Shown one piece after another: positions 1 through 5,743 of a stretch of 7,894 bases of DNA. The DNA comes from Nitrososphaerales archaeon. GTDB lineage: Archaea; Thermoproteota; Nitrososphaeria; Nitrososphaerales; UBA183. The stretch spans positions 1-7,894 of the forward strand of contig JASIEW010000141.1 of the NCBI GenBank assembly GCA_030045755.1, written 5' to 3'. A model generated the notes under the pieces. The model made no database searches and had not been told where the DNA came from. It saw only the letters and a program-made list of their open reading frames with translations. The stretch's first letter is position 1. Each line of letters begins with the position of its first letter. The position numbers were made by a program, and so were the translations under genes.

Positions 1-1
1 C

Positions 2-328
2 GCGTTCGGGTTCAGCAGGGACGACGTCGAGGCGAAGTTCATCCCGAGGTACATGGAGCTGGGCCTTATCGAAAGAAGCCCGTTCGACACCATCGACCGC
101 TCCGGGGTAGGCAGGCTGGTAAGGGTCGCAGTGGAGGAGGGTCGCAAGGTGAAGCCGGGGCTTGAGATTGGCATATGCGGGGAGCACGGGGGCGACCCGG
201 CCAGCATAGCCTTCTTCAACGAGGCCGGCCTGGACTACGTGAGCTGCTCAGCGTTCAGGGTTCCCGTCGCGAGACTCGCGGCCGCTCAGGCGTCGTTGGC
301 CAGAAGGAGCACTTCGGTCACAGCCTAG
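2..328 (+). CDS. ppdK: Pyruvate, phosphate dikinase, C-terminal end (partial)
   Basis: This is the last 108 residues of pyruvate, phosphate dikinase, which interconverts pyruvate + ATP + Pi with phosphoenolpyruvate + AMP + PPi in the cytoplasm; in archaea it serves glycolysis or gluconeogenesis. The frame is open from base 2, and the first ATG at 53 is internal, because residues before it ([16 protein letters not shown]) already match the family. The segment is the end of the PEP/pyruvate-binding TIM barrel. It contains [10 protein letters not shown], whose Cys (codon 176-178) corresponds to the catalytic acid/base cysteine of the family, and then the usual ending [18 protein letters not shown]. 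The TAG stop is at 326-328. The gene converges on the ABC permease gene, with a 57-bp gap in which I see no clear terminator. PEP synthase is the nearest alternative, but FGFSRDD and the ending fit PPDK better. Confidence 0.93.
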   Translation, partial: AFGFSRDDVEAKFIPRYMELGLIERSPFDTIDRSGVGRLVRVAVEEGRKVKPGLEIGICGEHGGDPASIAFFNEAGLDYVSCSAFRVPVARLAAAQASLARRSTSVTA

Positions 329-385
329 GCACTTACACTTTGCAACTCGTGCAGAGGCCGCCCCTCCGTTCTTCCCACGACTGAG

Positions 386-1195
386 CTACGCCTTGCGCAT
401 GTACGCTCGCAAGGTCATTGGGGCGAAGATCAGAACCAGCCCCACCGAACCGGCGAGCGAGAGCCAAAAGTCAACCCCCACTGTGCCCAAGGTGAGCAAC
501 TGCCGCACAGCGTTCACGACGTAGGTCAGCGGATTCACGTTCACGAAGTCCTGGAGCCACCAAGGAAGAGTCTTGGTCGGAACGAATGCGCCTGAGAGGA
601 AGCTGAGCGGGAAGATGACCGCAGCCGAAATCCCCTGCACTGCCTGCGCGGTCTTCATGACGACTCCTAGGAGCGCGAAGACCCAGCTCAGACACCAGGC
701 GGCGAAGACCGCGAGAAAGCCCGCAAGCAGGGCCCCCTCCAGGCTCACCCATCTGAAGCCCAGAAGGTATCCCATCACGAACGTGAGGGCCGTGGCTATG
801 GAGTAGCGAACGGCGTCAGCGAGTAGGGGCCCTGTGAGCGGAGCGATGCGCGCGATTGGCATGGACTTGAAACGATAGAAAACGCCCTTGTCCATGTCCT
901 CTCGCAGCTGGACGCCCGTTGCCATCGACGCCGTGATGGCCGTCTGGGCGAGGATGCCCGGGATGATGATCGGGAGATATCCTGACACGCTCCCTGAAAT
1001 CGCGCCTCCGAACAGGAATGTGAACATCAGCGTGAAGAGGATGGGCTGGATGGTGACGTCGAAGAGCTGCTGCGGCGTGCGGCGGATTAGGAGCAACGTC
1101 CGATAGGCCATGGTCAGCGAGTTACTGATCGTCGTCATGAGGGGTACGTAGTTCTTGAGCTTCCTCTGTCCCCCAGGAACTATCTGATCCGTCAA
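386..1195 (-). CDS. ABC-2 type transporter permease, DrrB-like
   Basis: This is the membrane subunit of an ABC exporter, 269 residues, the normal length for the DrrB/ABC-2 family. About six hydrophobic segments are visible, near residues 48-65, 71-95, 131-150, 152-180, 188-206 and 246-263. Family hallmarks include the loop GVFYRFKSMPIAR after the second segment, the FPLSFLSGAFVP stretch (about 195-206) and NPLTYVVNAVRQLL (about 221-234). The start is TTG at 1195-1193, which overlaps the TGA stop of the ATPase gene as TTGA; a purine-rich GGAGGGGATGGAG lies just upstream. It is therefore translationally coupled to the ATPase, its obvious partner. The exported substrate cannot be read from sequence; drugs, lipids or other hydrophobic compounds are typical. 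It is the last gene of the padR-like operon. Confidence 0.9.
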   Translation of the reverse strand: MTDQIVPGGQRKLKNYVPLMTTISNSLTMAYRTLLLIRRTPQQLFDVTIQPILFTLMFTFLFGGAISGSVSGYLPIIIPGILAQTAITASMATGVQLREDMDKGVFYRFKSMPIARIAPLTGPLLADAVRYSIATALTFVMGYLLGFRWVSLEGALLAGFLAVFAAWCLSWVFALLGVVMKTAQAVQGISAAVIFPLSFLSGAFVPTKTLPWWLQDFVNVNPLTYVVNAVRQLLTLGTVGVDFWLSLAGSVGLVLIFAPMTLRAYMRKA

Positions 1196-2202
1196 CTCGC
1201 TCCATCCCCTCCCTGTACATCCCTGCCAGCTCCCCCCGTCAGTGCCATGAAGACCTCGTCCAAGGTCGGCTCCTGGACGCTAACCGTCGCGAGGCGTATC
1301 TTGGCGTCGCGCAACGCGACCAGCAGGTCGGTCACGCGGTCAGAGTCGGCAATCGGCGCTGTGACCAAGGTCGCCTGTGGCGGGGAGACTTTCACCCCGA
1401 GCACTGCCTGCGCGATTCGGGCAGCCTCTTGTGCGTCCTTCTCGTCCGCGAGTCCAAGGTTCAGAGTCGCTCTTCCCACTGTTGCCTTCAGCTGGTGAGA
1501 AGTGCCCTCGGCCACGAGCCTCCCATGGTCGATGACTCCTATCCTATCTGCAAGCTGATCCGCCTCGTCGAGGTATTGAGTGGTGAGGAGGATTGTCGAC
1601 CCGGAGGATACCAGCCGGCGGACGGACTCCCACATCTGAATCCTCGTGCGAGGGTCCAGCCCGCTCGTGGGCTCGTCCAAGAAAATGAGAGGCGCCTGGA
1701 CGATGAGACTCGAGGCAAGGTCGAGTCTGCGCCGCATCCCTCCGGAGAACTTGTCCAGCGTACGTTTCGCTTCGTGTTCGAGTCCGAACTCCTTCAACAG
1801 CTCATCGGCCCTCTTGCTCGCCTCCGATTTGGTGAGTCCGAGGAGCATCCCAAAGATGGTCAGGTTCTCGGAGGCCGAGAGCCTCTCGTCCACGGCCGCA
1901 CTCTGGCCGGTCACGCTGATCAGCTGGCGGACTACCTGGGTCTCTTGAGCGACGTCGTGTCCGAATACCTTGGCGCTCCCGCTGTCCGGCTTCAGAAGCG
2001 TGGTGAGCATGTTGATGATGGTCGTCTTTCCCGCGCCGTTCGGCCCCAGGAGGGCGTAGATGCATCCTGTCGGAACAGAGAGGTCTACCCCGTCGACGGC
2101 GCGGTTGTCCCCGAATGTCTTGACCAACCCTTTGGCTTCTATGGCCAGTTCGCCGACCTGCCCGCCTGCAGCGCCACCCTGGACCTTGGCCTGCTGCATC
2201 AT
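1192..2202 (-). CDS. ABC transporter ATP-binding protein, DrrA-like
   Basis: This is the nucleotide-binding subunit that powers the adjacent ABC-2 permease, 336 residues long. Walker A is GPNGAGKT at 53-60, the Q-loop lies around TGQSAAVDERLSASENL (98-114), the signature FSGGMRRRLDLA is at 152-163, and Walker B LIFLDEP is at 172-178 followed by TSGLD. The H-loop position reads LLTTQYLDEADQ, so Gln209 replaces the usual His; as I recall this is normal for the DrrA subfamily. The C-terminal extension ends with VQEPTLDEVFMALTG, the DrrA-type regulatory tail. The start is ATG at 2202-2200, overlapping the TGA of the padR-like gene as ATGA, with AGGAGAAG about 8-15 nt upstream. A second ATG follows at once, so the start could be one codon later. 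The ATPase and permease very probably assemble as a 2+2 exporter. Confidence 0.94.
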   Translation of the reverse strand: MMQQAKVQGGAAGGQVGELAIEAKGLVKTFGDNRAVDGVDLSVPTGCIYALLGPNGAGKTTIINMLTTLLKPDSGSAKVFGHDVAQETQVVRQLISVTGQSAAVDERLSASENLTIFGMLLGLTKSEASKRADELLKEFGLEHEAKRTLDKFSGGMRRRLDLASSLIVQAPLIFLDEPTSGLDPRTRIQMWESVRRLVSSGSTILLTTQYLDEADQLADRIGVIDHGRLVAEGTSHQLKATVGRATLNLGLADEKDAQEAARIAQAVLGVKVSPPQATLVTAPIADSDRVTDLLVALRDAKIRLATVSVQEPTLDEVFMALTGGAGRDVQGGDGAS

Positions 2203-2756
2203 TGCCGGCTCTTCTCCTGTTCCAGGGAATCCTTCAGGCCCTGGATCCTTTTGACAAGCCTCTCTATCCTGTCCGCGTTCGCCGAAAGGCGCGCTCCTTC
2301 AGACTTCTGGAGGTCCTCGAGATACGAGACGTTGCTCTCCAGGGAGGAGAGGGCGCTCGCCAGGTCCTTCGCACCCCCCGACAGTTCGGCGTACGCCGAG
2401 GTGAGCTCGAATTTTCCGTCCTTGTTTTTCGTTATGAGCCCGTCCTTCTCCAGTTGCTCGAGCAGCGGGTAGATGGACCCGGGGCTCGGCCTGTACCATC
2501 CGCGGCTCTCCTCCTGCAGTTTGTTCATGACGTCTACCCCGTTCATGGGCCCGCGCTCGAAGAGTTCCAGTATCTGGGGGCGGAGAAACCCGCGCTGCCC
2601 AAACTGCATGCGTTGAAGTTCGTGGATTCGATGGAGCTGGTCTATCTTCCTTTGGAGCCGACTCTGTTTCCAGGCGCTATGTCCCCAGCGACCCGGCTGC
2701 GTGTCGTCTTTGGAGCCACTCTGGTCATCCTCTCTCAAGTCTTTTGCTTCGCCCAT
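2199..2756 (-). CDS. PadR-family transcriptional regulator
   Basis: This is a winged-helix repressor of the PadR family, 185 residues, and the first gene of the operon with the ABC exporter. A charged, low-complexity N-terminal segment (1-30) and a basic stretch precede the PadR domain at about 57-125: FLRPQILELFERGPMNGVDVM is the first part of the helix-turn-helix, and RPSPGSIYPLLEQLEKDGLI (89-108) is the diagnostic recognition helix and wing. The C-terminal part (about 128-185) is rich in Leu, Glu and Lys and probably forms the coiled-coil dimerisation helix. The start is ATG at 2756-2754; no convincing ribosome-binding site precedes it, which fits a leaderless or short-leader transcript. 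PadR proteins usually repress their own operon and a transporter, releasing DNA when a ligand binds. Here that would link substrate sensing to export; this is inferred from context and from the inverted repeats at 2755-2786. Confidence 0.9.
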   Translation of the reverse strand: MGEAKDLREDDQSGSKDDTQPGRWGHSAWKQSRLQRKIDQLHRIHELQRMQFGQRGFLRPQILELFERGPMNGVDVMNKLQEESRGWYRPSPGSIYPLLEQLEKDGLITKNKDGKFELTSAYAELSGGAKDLASALSSLESNVSYLEDLQKSEGARLSANADRIERLVKRIQGLKDSLEQEKSRQ

Positions 2757-2786
2757 ATCTGGTATCAGATATCGTCTATCCGATAT
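2755..2786 (-). promoter_or_regulatory. Probable PadR operator: two overlapping inverted repeats
   Basis: Two inverted repeats overlap here. The first is ATATCTG (2755-2761), spacer GTAT, CAGATAT (2766-2772), a perfect 7-bp pair. The second is ATATCG (2769-2774), a 6-nt spacer, then CGATAT (2781-2786). Together they cover the expected transcription start and reach into the ATG of the padR-like gene. A repressor bound here would block transcription of its own operon. That this protein binds it is inferred. Confidence 0.6.
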
Positions 2787-2792
2787 AGGACG

Positions 2793-2802
2793 TATTAAAG
2801 GG
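2793..2802 (-). promoter_or_regulatory. Archaeal TATA-like box for the padR-ABC operon
   Basis: On the minus strand the sequence reads CCCTTTAATA. Its centre is about 40 nt upstream of the padR-like ATG. With the usual archaeal spacing of about 26 nt, transcription would begin near 2770, inside the inverted repeats, giving a leader of only about 15 nt. Confidence 0.5.
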
Positions 2803-2871
2803 TTTAGTTTTCCGGCTAGTTTCTGTCAGCTCGCAAGCGAGATGGGGTATGAGAGATGGAACGTGCGATGA

Positions 2872-2990
2872 TGGGGCCGGCCGGATTTGAACCGGCGCTC
2901 GCTAGCGCCCCAGGCTAGTATCCTTGACCAAACTTTGGGTGAGCCTGCCATAGGCCCAGTCCCCACGATTGTGGCCTGGACGACGGCCCC
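2872..2990 (-). tRNA. tRNA-Pro(GGG) with a 43-nt D-loop intron
   Basis: Read on the minus strand, the ends form a perfect 7-bp acceptor stem (GGGGCCG with CGGCCCC) with A as discriminator base at 2872. The T arm is GCCGG-TTCAAAT-CCGGC. The anticodon arm is CTAGC-CTGGGGC-GCTAG, with anticodon GGG at 2911-2909, decoding proline. The D stem GTCC pairs with GGAT (one G-T pair), but its two halves are separated by 43 extra bases. Removing 2975-2933 leaves a 76-nt tRNA (counting the discriminator) with D-loop AGTTTGGTCAA, including U8-A14, the G15-C48 Levitt pair, G18G19 and a 5-nt variable loop. CCA is not encoded, so the CCA-adding enzyme in this window is needed. There is no intron at the usual 37/38 position. 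The exon junction can slide by two bases with the same mature product, because AG occurs at both borders. Confidence 0.88.
2933..2975 (-). other. Intron in the D-loop of tRNA-Pro
   Basis: These 43 bases lie between G15 and the next D-loop base of the tRNA. They can fold on their own: one 7-bp stem pairs TGGGCCT with AGGCTCA around the loop ATGGC, and a smaller CCAC-AATC-GTGG hairpin lies near the 5' end. At the junction, GGCC at the end of exon 1/start of the intron can pair with GGTC of exon 2 next to the D stem. This gives a relaxed bulge-helix-bulge-like site for the archaeal splicing endonuclease rather than a textbook one. The exact borders are uncertain by two bases. Confidence 0.72.
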
Positions 2991-3015
2991 GTGAAAGTAG
3001 GGCGAGGGCGGAGTT

Positions 3016-3024
3016 GGTTTAAAG
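3016..3024 (-). promoter_or_regulatory. TATA box of the tRNA-Pro gene
   Basis: The minus strand reads ATCTTTAAACC around 3016-3025. The TTTAAA core is centred about 30 nt upstream of the first tRNA base, so transcription would start a few bases before the acceptor stem, as is usual for archaeal tRNA genes. It lies just downstream of the kinase stop codon, so the tRNA can be transcribed separately from the thpR-cca-kinase operon. Confidence 0.6.
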
Positions 3025-3060
3025 ATTAGCAATCAGTGCGATTCATGATGGAGGAGGAAG

Positions 3061-3825
3061 TCAGGCGATCCTCAGGTGCTCGAGGAGCTTCGCGTATGTG
3101 TAGTCGGTCATGTCTGCTTTGTAGGCAGACAGGAGTCGGACGACCGACTCTCTGTCTTTGATGCCCAGGGTCCTTCTCATTAGTGGCGAGAGGCGTCCGC
3201 CTACGAGCAGATATTGAGCTGCGGTAGTGACATTCCTGGGCCTGCGCGAGGTGCCGGCTGACTCGAAGTCGATTATCCAAGGTCGTTCGTCGGCCACGAC
3301 GGCATGTTTGCGGAGGTTGCTAAGTTGACCGTGGTCGACGCCCATGATGTCCAACTTCCTGCACTGATTCAGGATGGAGTGGACTAGCTCTCTTGCGCGC
3401 TGCCTCTTCCCGGGCCCTTCGAGGCCCTTGAGCCAGTCGATGAGCTCCTGAAACTCGAGGAGCTGCATGAGAATGAAGTCCTTGGAATGGGAGACGACTG
3501 CGGGCCCGATGTCTAGCCTGTTCACCATTTCTGTCAGCCTCGCTTCCTCGTCCATGTTCGGCCTGTTCGCGTCCGTCCTGCGGATTTTCAGAGCCAGGTC
3601 TCGCCCACCCGCACTTGCGCGCACGACCACCCCGACCGTGCCAAGCCCCAGGACTCCGAGCCTTCCGATGCGCACCCTGCCCTCGAAGATCAGCTCCTCG
3701 ACCTCCAGCTTCTGAAGCTGCTTGATGCGGGCTCTTGCGACCGGGAGCGATATCCTAGGGTAGGTCAGGATCTGGATGAAGGGCGTCCTGACCAGCAGGT
3801 CAAGACTCGCGCGTTCCGATGGCAT
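3061..3825 (-). CDS. COG2112-like predicted archaeal protein kinase
   Basis: This 254-residue protein resembles the archaeal 'predicted Ser/Thr protein kinase' family (COG2112), related to RIO/Bud32-type kinases. An N-terminal helical segment (about 24-48) leads to a glycine-rich loop GVLGLGTVGVVV (57-68). LALKIRR follows, with Lys80 as the probable ATP-anchoring lysine, and Glu93 or Glu94 may be its partner. The catalytic loop reads VDHGQLSNLRKH (163-174) and the metal-binding motif is IIDFESAG (184-191), with DFE in place of DFG. The Asp expected in the H-G-D-type motif is Gln167 here, and Asp164 sits just before the His. The substrate is unknown. The ATG at 3825-3823 lies inside the end of cca (26-nt overlap), with AGGAAG about 9 nt upstream, so it is probably coupled to the CCA-adding enzyme. 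A role in tRNA or translation control is suggested only by position. Confidence 0.78.
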   Translation of the reverse strand: MPSERASLDLLVRTPFIQILTYPRISLPVARARIKQLQKLEVEELIFEGRVRIGRLGVLGLGTVGVVVRASAGGRDLALKIRRTDANRPNMDEEARLTEMVNRLDIGPAVVSHSKDFILMQLLEFQELIDWLKGLEGPGKRQRARELVHSILNQCRKLDIMGVDHGQLSNLRKHAVVADERPWIIDFESAGTSRRPRNVTTAAQYLLVGGRLSPLMRRTLGIKDRESVVRLLSAYKADMTDYTYAKLLEHLRIA

Positions 3826-5128
3826 CAGTTGTGACTTCCTTCAGGCCAGCTTCGAGCCAGGCGTTCGAGCGAGCGACACGGGCGAGCTGCGGTCCTCGCA
3901 GGACTTCGGCGCTCCTTTTCAACCCGGCGCCGACCTCCTTCGACGCACCGGTGGGTCCGGCCTTTCCCCGCACGATGTCGTCCAAGAGTTTCGTGAGCTC
4001 AGTGTATGGCCTCGGCCTGAGCACTCTGACCCTCGCAGCGTCATCGACCCAGACGAGCGTCGACTCTCTCTTGTTCGAGTCGAGGAACGCGCGGACGTCC
4101 TCCCTCCTGTCCACGGTCGGTCCTATCCGCTGCTCAAGTCCCGGCAGCTTGGAGATCTCGGGCACGAGGAGTATGGCGCTCTTGTCCGAGTCGTTCGACG
4201 CAGCCATCCACCTCGCGACCTTGAATCCGCGGGACTCGACGTGCCCGACCAGATGCCTCGAGGTCCTTCGCAGCTCCCCCCAGAGGATGTCCTCGCTGAG
4301 CTTCTTGTGGGAGAAGACGACCGCGAACACCGTTGAACGAACGGTCCGGCTGCTCTTGCCCTCCATCGTTTCGAAGAAAGCCTCGCTCGGGCGCCTTAGA
4401 AACTCTCTGGATGCCAAGACCATCCTTCCGAGCTTCTCGGCAGAGACCGCCACCCCTAGATCCCTTCCCTCGTCGACAGGGTCAGGAAGGTTGAGAGGAT
4501 TGCCCTTTGGTCGAAACTGCATGCTCGAGAACCAGCTCAGCACGTCTCTCACCGACCCGAGCCTGATTACGAGTACCTCCGCGACGTAGCCGCTGAAGCC
4601 CTGAGTCTCGATCTCGGCACCGTAGACTCCGACAGACTTCATGAACCTCTTCAGCAGCCTCACCTCGGTCTTCTCTTCCTCGGGGAGGTTCTTCACGAGG
4701 TCGACGTGGAAGGGAGACCTGTCGGCCGCGCTCTTCCACTCCCCCTTGACGACGTCGTAGCATGGGACTACGTTCACCCTGACGCCTTCGGCCACGGCTT
4801 CGGTGTACGGGTGCTGCGCGTACTTCTTTCCCGCAGGAAGTCCTCTAGTGGCGTCTCGCCCCACGGCCAACCCTACCTCTTCGAACCGCCGCTCGGGAGT
4901 GGACGCGTCAATCTTCACGAATATGTCGAAGTCCACTTCCTTCGGCAACCACGTGCCCTTCGCATAGGACCCGCCCATCAACACGCCTCTCGTCTCCTTG
5001 TAGTTCCTTGCAGCTCGGATGGTCTTCCGCATGAGCGCTTCGGCGAGCGACCGCATTCTCTCCTCGTCTGACTTCTTTGGAGTGACTTGGTTGGAAGCCT
5101 CTGCCAGCACCGCGGAAGCGTCGTTCAA
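3800..5128 (-). CDS. cca: Archaeal (class I) CCA-adding enzyme, tRNA nucleotidyltransferase
   Basis: This enzyme adds or repairs the 3'-terminal CCA of tRNAs without a nucleic-acid template, using CTP and ATP. At 442 residues it matches the usual length of the archaeal class I enzyme. The nucleotidyltransferase domain shows GGSYAKGTWLP (52-62) and VDFDIFV with carboxylates Asp66 and Asp68, then HPYTEAV and VNVVPCYDV (118-126), ADRSPFH (135-141), EVRLLKRFMKSVGVYGAE and GFSGYVAEVLV, then the DPVDEGRDLGVAVS segment and the tail domain. The third family carboxylate, Asp in VDVVPCY of the Archaeoglobus enzyme, is Asn119 here. The start is TTG at 5128-5126, overlapping the thpR stop as TTGA; it places the active site at the family's usual distance from the N-terminus. 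GGAGA lies 12 nt upstream. The tRNA-Pro gene in the window lacks an encoded CCA and so needs this enzyme. Confidence 0.95.
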   Translation of the reverse strand: MNDASAVLAEASNQVTPKKSDEERMRSLAEALMRKTIRAARNYKETRGVLMGGSYAKGTWLPKEVDFDIFVKIDASTPERRFEEVGLAVGRDATRGLPAGKKYAQHPYTEAVAEGVRVNVVPCYDVVKGEWKSAADRSPFHVDLVKNLPEEEKTEVRLLKRFMKSVGVYGAEIETQGFSGYVAEVLVIRLGSVRDVLSWFSSMQFRPKGNPLNLPDPVDEGRDLGVAVSAEKLGRMVLASREFLRRPSEAFFETMEGKSSRTVRSTVFAVVFSHKKLSEDILWGELRRTSRHLVGHVESRGFKVARWMAASNDSDKSAILLVPEISKLPGLEQRIGPTVDRREDVRAFLDSNKRESTLVWVDDAARVRVLRPRPYTELTKLLDDIVRGKAGPTGASKEVGAGLKRSAEVLRGPQLARVARSNAWLEAGLKEVTTDAIGTRES

Positions 5129-5679
5129 GAAAGGCTATACTCTCCGACGTCAGAGTAGACCGGACCCTTCGGAGTCAGCGTGCTCGACTTCAGCTTGAAA
5201 GCAGACAGGTTCGTCGACCCGAAGGACCTGGACCCGCCAGACCGAAGCTCGGATGTCAGAGCCTGAGAGTTCCGCGGCGAACGGACCCTGGCCAGGGTGA
5301 TGTGCGGATGGAAAGGTTTCTCCTCGGGCTGGCCGACGCCTTCCAGCGCCTTCGCCACGGAGTCCGCGACTTCGAGGACCGTTGCTTCGTCCTTCGCAGA
5401 GACGCCGGACCAGACGACCCTGGGCCGGGCTTCGCTGGGGAAGGCCCCCATCCCTTTGACCTCGACTTCGCCTCCTTTCAGGGAGAGCCTTCTGAGCCTG
5501 GAGTCGACATCGGCGGCAGCCTCCTTCGAGATCTCACCGAGGAACCGGATGGTGAAGTGAAGGTTCTCGCGCTCCACGAGCTTCAAGTCTGCCCCCGTCC
5601 TCGACAACTGTCCCTGTGCCGCGACCAGGGCGTCGATGACCTCCGGTTCGGCGACCTCAAGGGCTACGAACGCGCGCAA
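5125..5679 (-). CDS. thpR: RNA 2',3'-cyclic phosphodiesterase (LigT/ThpR, 2H family)
   Basis: This 184-residue protein belongs to the 2H phosphoesterase superfamily. Such enzymes open 2',3'-cyclic phosphates on RNA to 2'-phosphates and can join tRNA halves by 2'-5' bonds in vitro. Both catalytic HxT motifs are present: HFT at 41-43 (in NLHFTIRFLGE) and HIT at 126-128 (in PFHPHITLARVR). RPRVVWSGV (85-93) is the usual central strand. The start is TTG at 5679-5677: it yields the family N-terminus MRAFVALE, and an in-frame TGA lies two codons upstream, so no ATG start is possible. A TATA box centred 28 nt upstream implies a leaderless mRNA. It overlaps cca by 4 nt, a pairing I recall from other archaea. 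Splicing endonuclease leaves 2',3'-cyclic phosphates, so a role in tRNA intron processing is possible but inferred. Confidence 0.94.
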   Translation of the reverse strand: MRAFVALEVAEPEVIDALVAAQGQLSRTGADLKLVERENLHFTIRFLGEISKEAAADVDSRLRRLSLKGGEVEVKGMGAFPSEARPRVVWSGVSAKDEATVLEVADSVAKALEGVGQPEEKPFHPHITLARVRSPRNSQALTSELRSGGSRSFGSTNLSAFKLKSSTLTPKGPVYSDVGEYSLS

Positions 5680-5702
5680 TCGGATTCAAAGGGCCAGGAC
5701 TC

Positions 5703-5712
5703 GATTTAAATC
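5703..5712. promoter_or_regulatory. Palindromic TATA box between divergent genes
   Basis: GATTTAAATC is a perfect 10-bp palindrome and reads as a TATA box on both strands. Its centre lies about 28 nt from the leftward thpR start, predicting a leaderless transcript, and about 36 nt from the rightward UPF0200 start, predicting a leader of about 10 nt. No other TATA-like element is visible in this gap, so one element may serve both genes. Confidence 0.55.
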
Positions 5713-5743
5713 CGCTCTCGGGCAAGCGGGCGATGAGACCTTG

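Noticed and set aside
329..385. Gap between ppdK and the permease gene searched for a bidirectional terminator or small RNA
   Set aside because: No clear hairpin or T-run was found in the 57 bases.
1429..2472. Long plus-strand open frame of 347 codons opposite the ABC ATPase and padR-like genes
   Set aside because: It runs antisense to two genes with clear motifs, shows no recognisable domain, and is the usual shadow of a high-GC coding region.
2830..2841. 12-bp palindrome CTCGCAAGCGAG downstream of the tRNA gene, a possible terminator hairpin
   Set aside because: The stem is only 5 bp with a 2-nt centre, and no T-run follows on either strand; archaeal termination does not depend on such hairpins. 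It could equally be chance.
2943..2962. A possible second tRNA intron or splice site at the GAC bulge inside the intron
   Set aside because: The bulge has no matching bulge on the opposite strand, and cutting there would leave no sensible D arm; one 43-nt intron explains all the tRNA features.
2826..3032. Small minus-strand open frame across the tRNA region
   Set aside because: It overlaps the whole tRNA-Pro gene and its TATA box; the tRNA structure explains the sequence.
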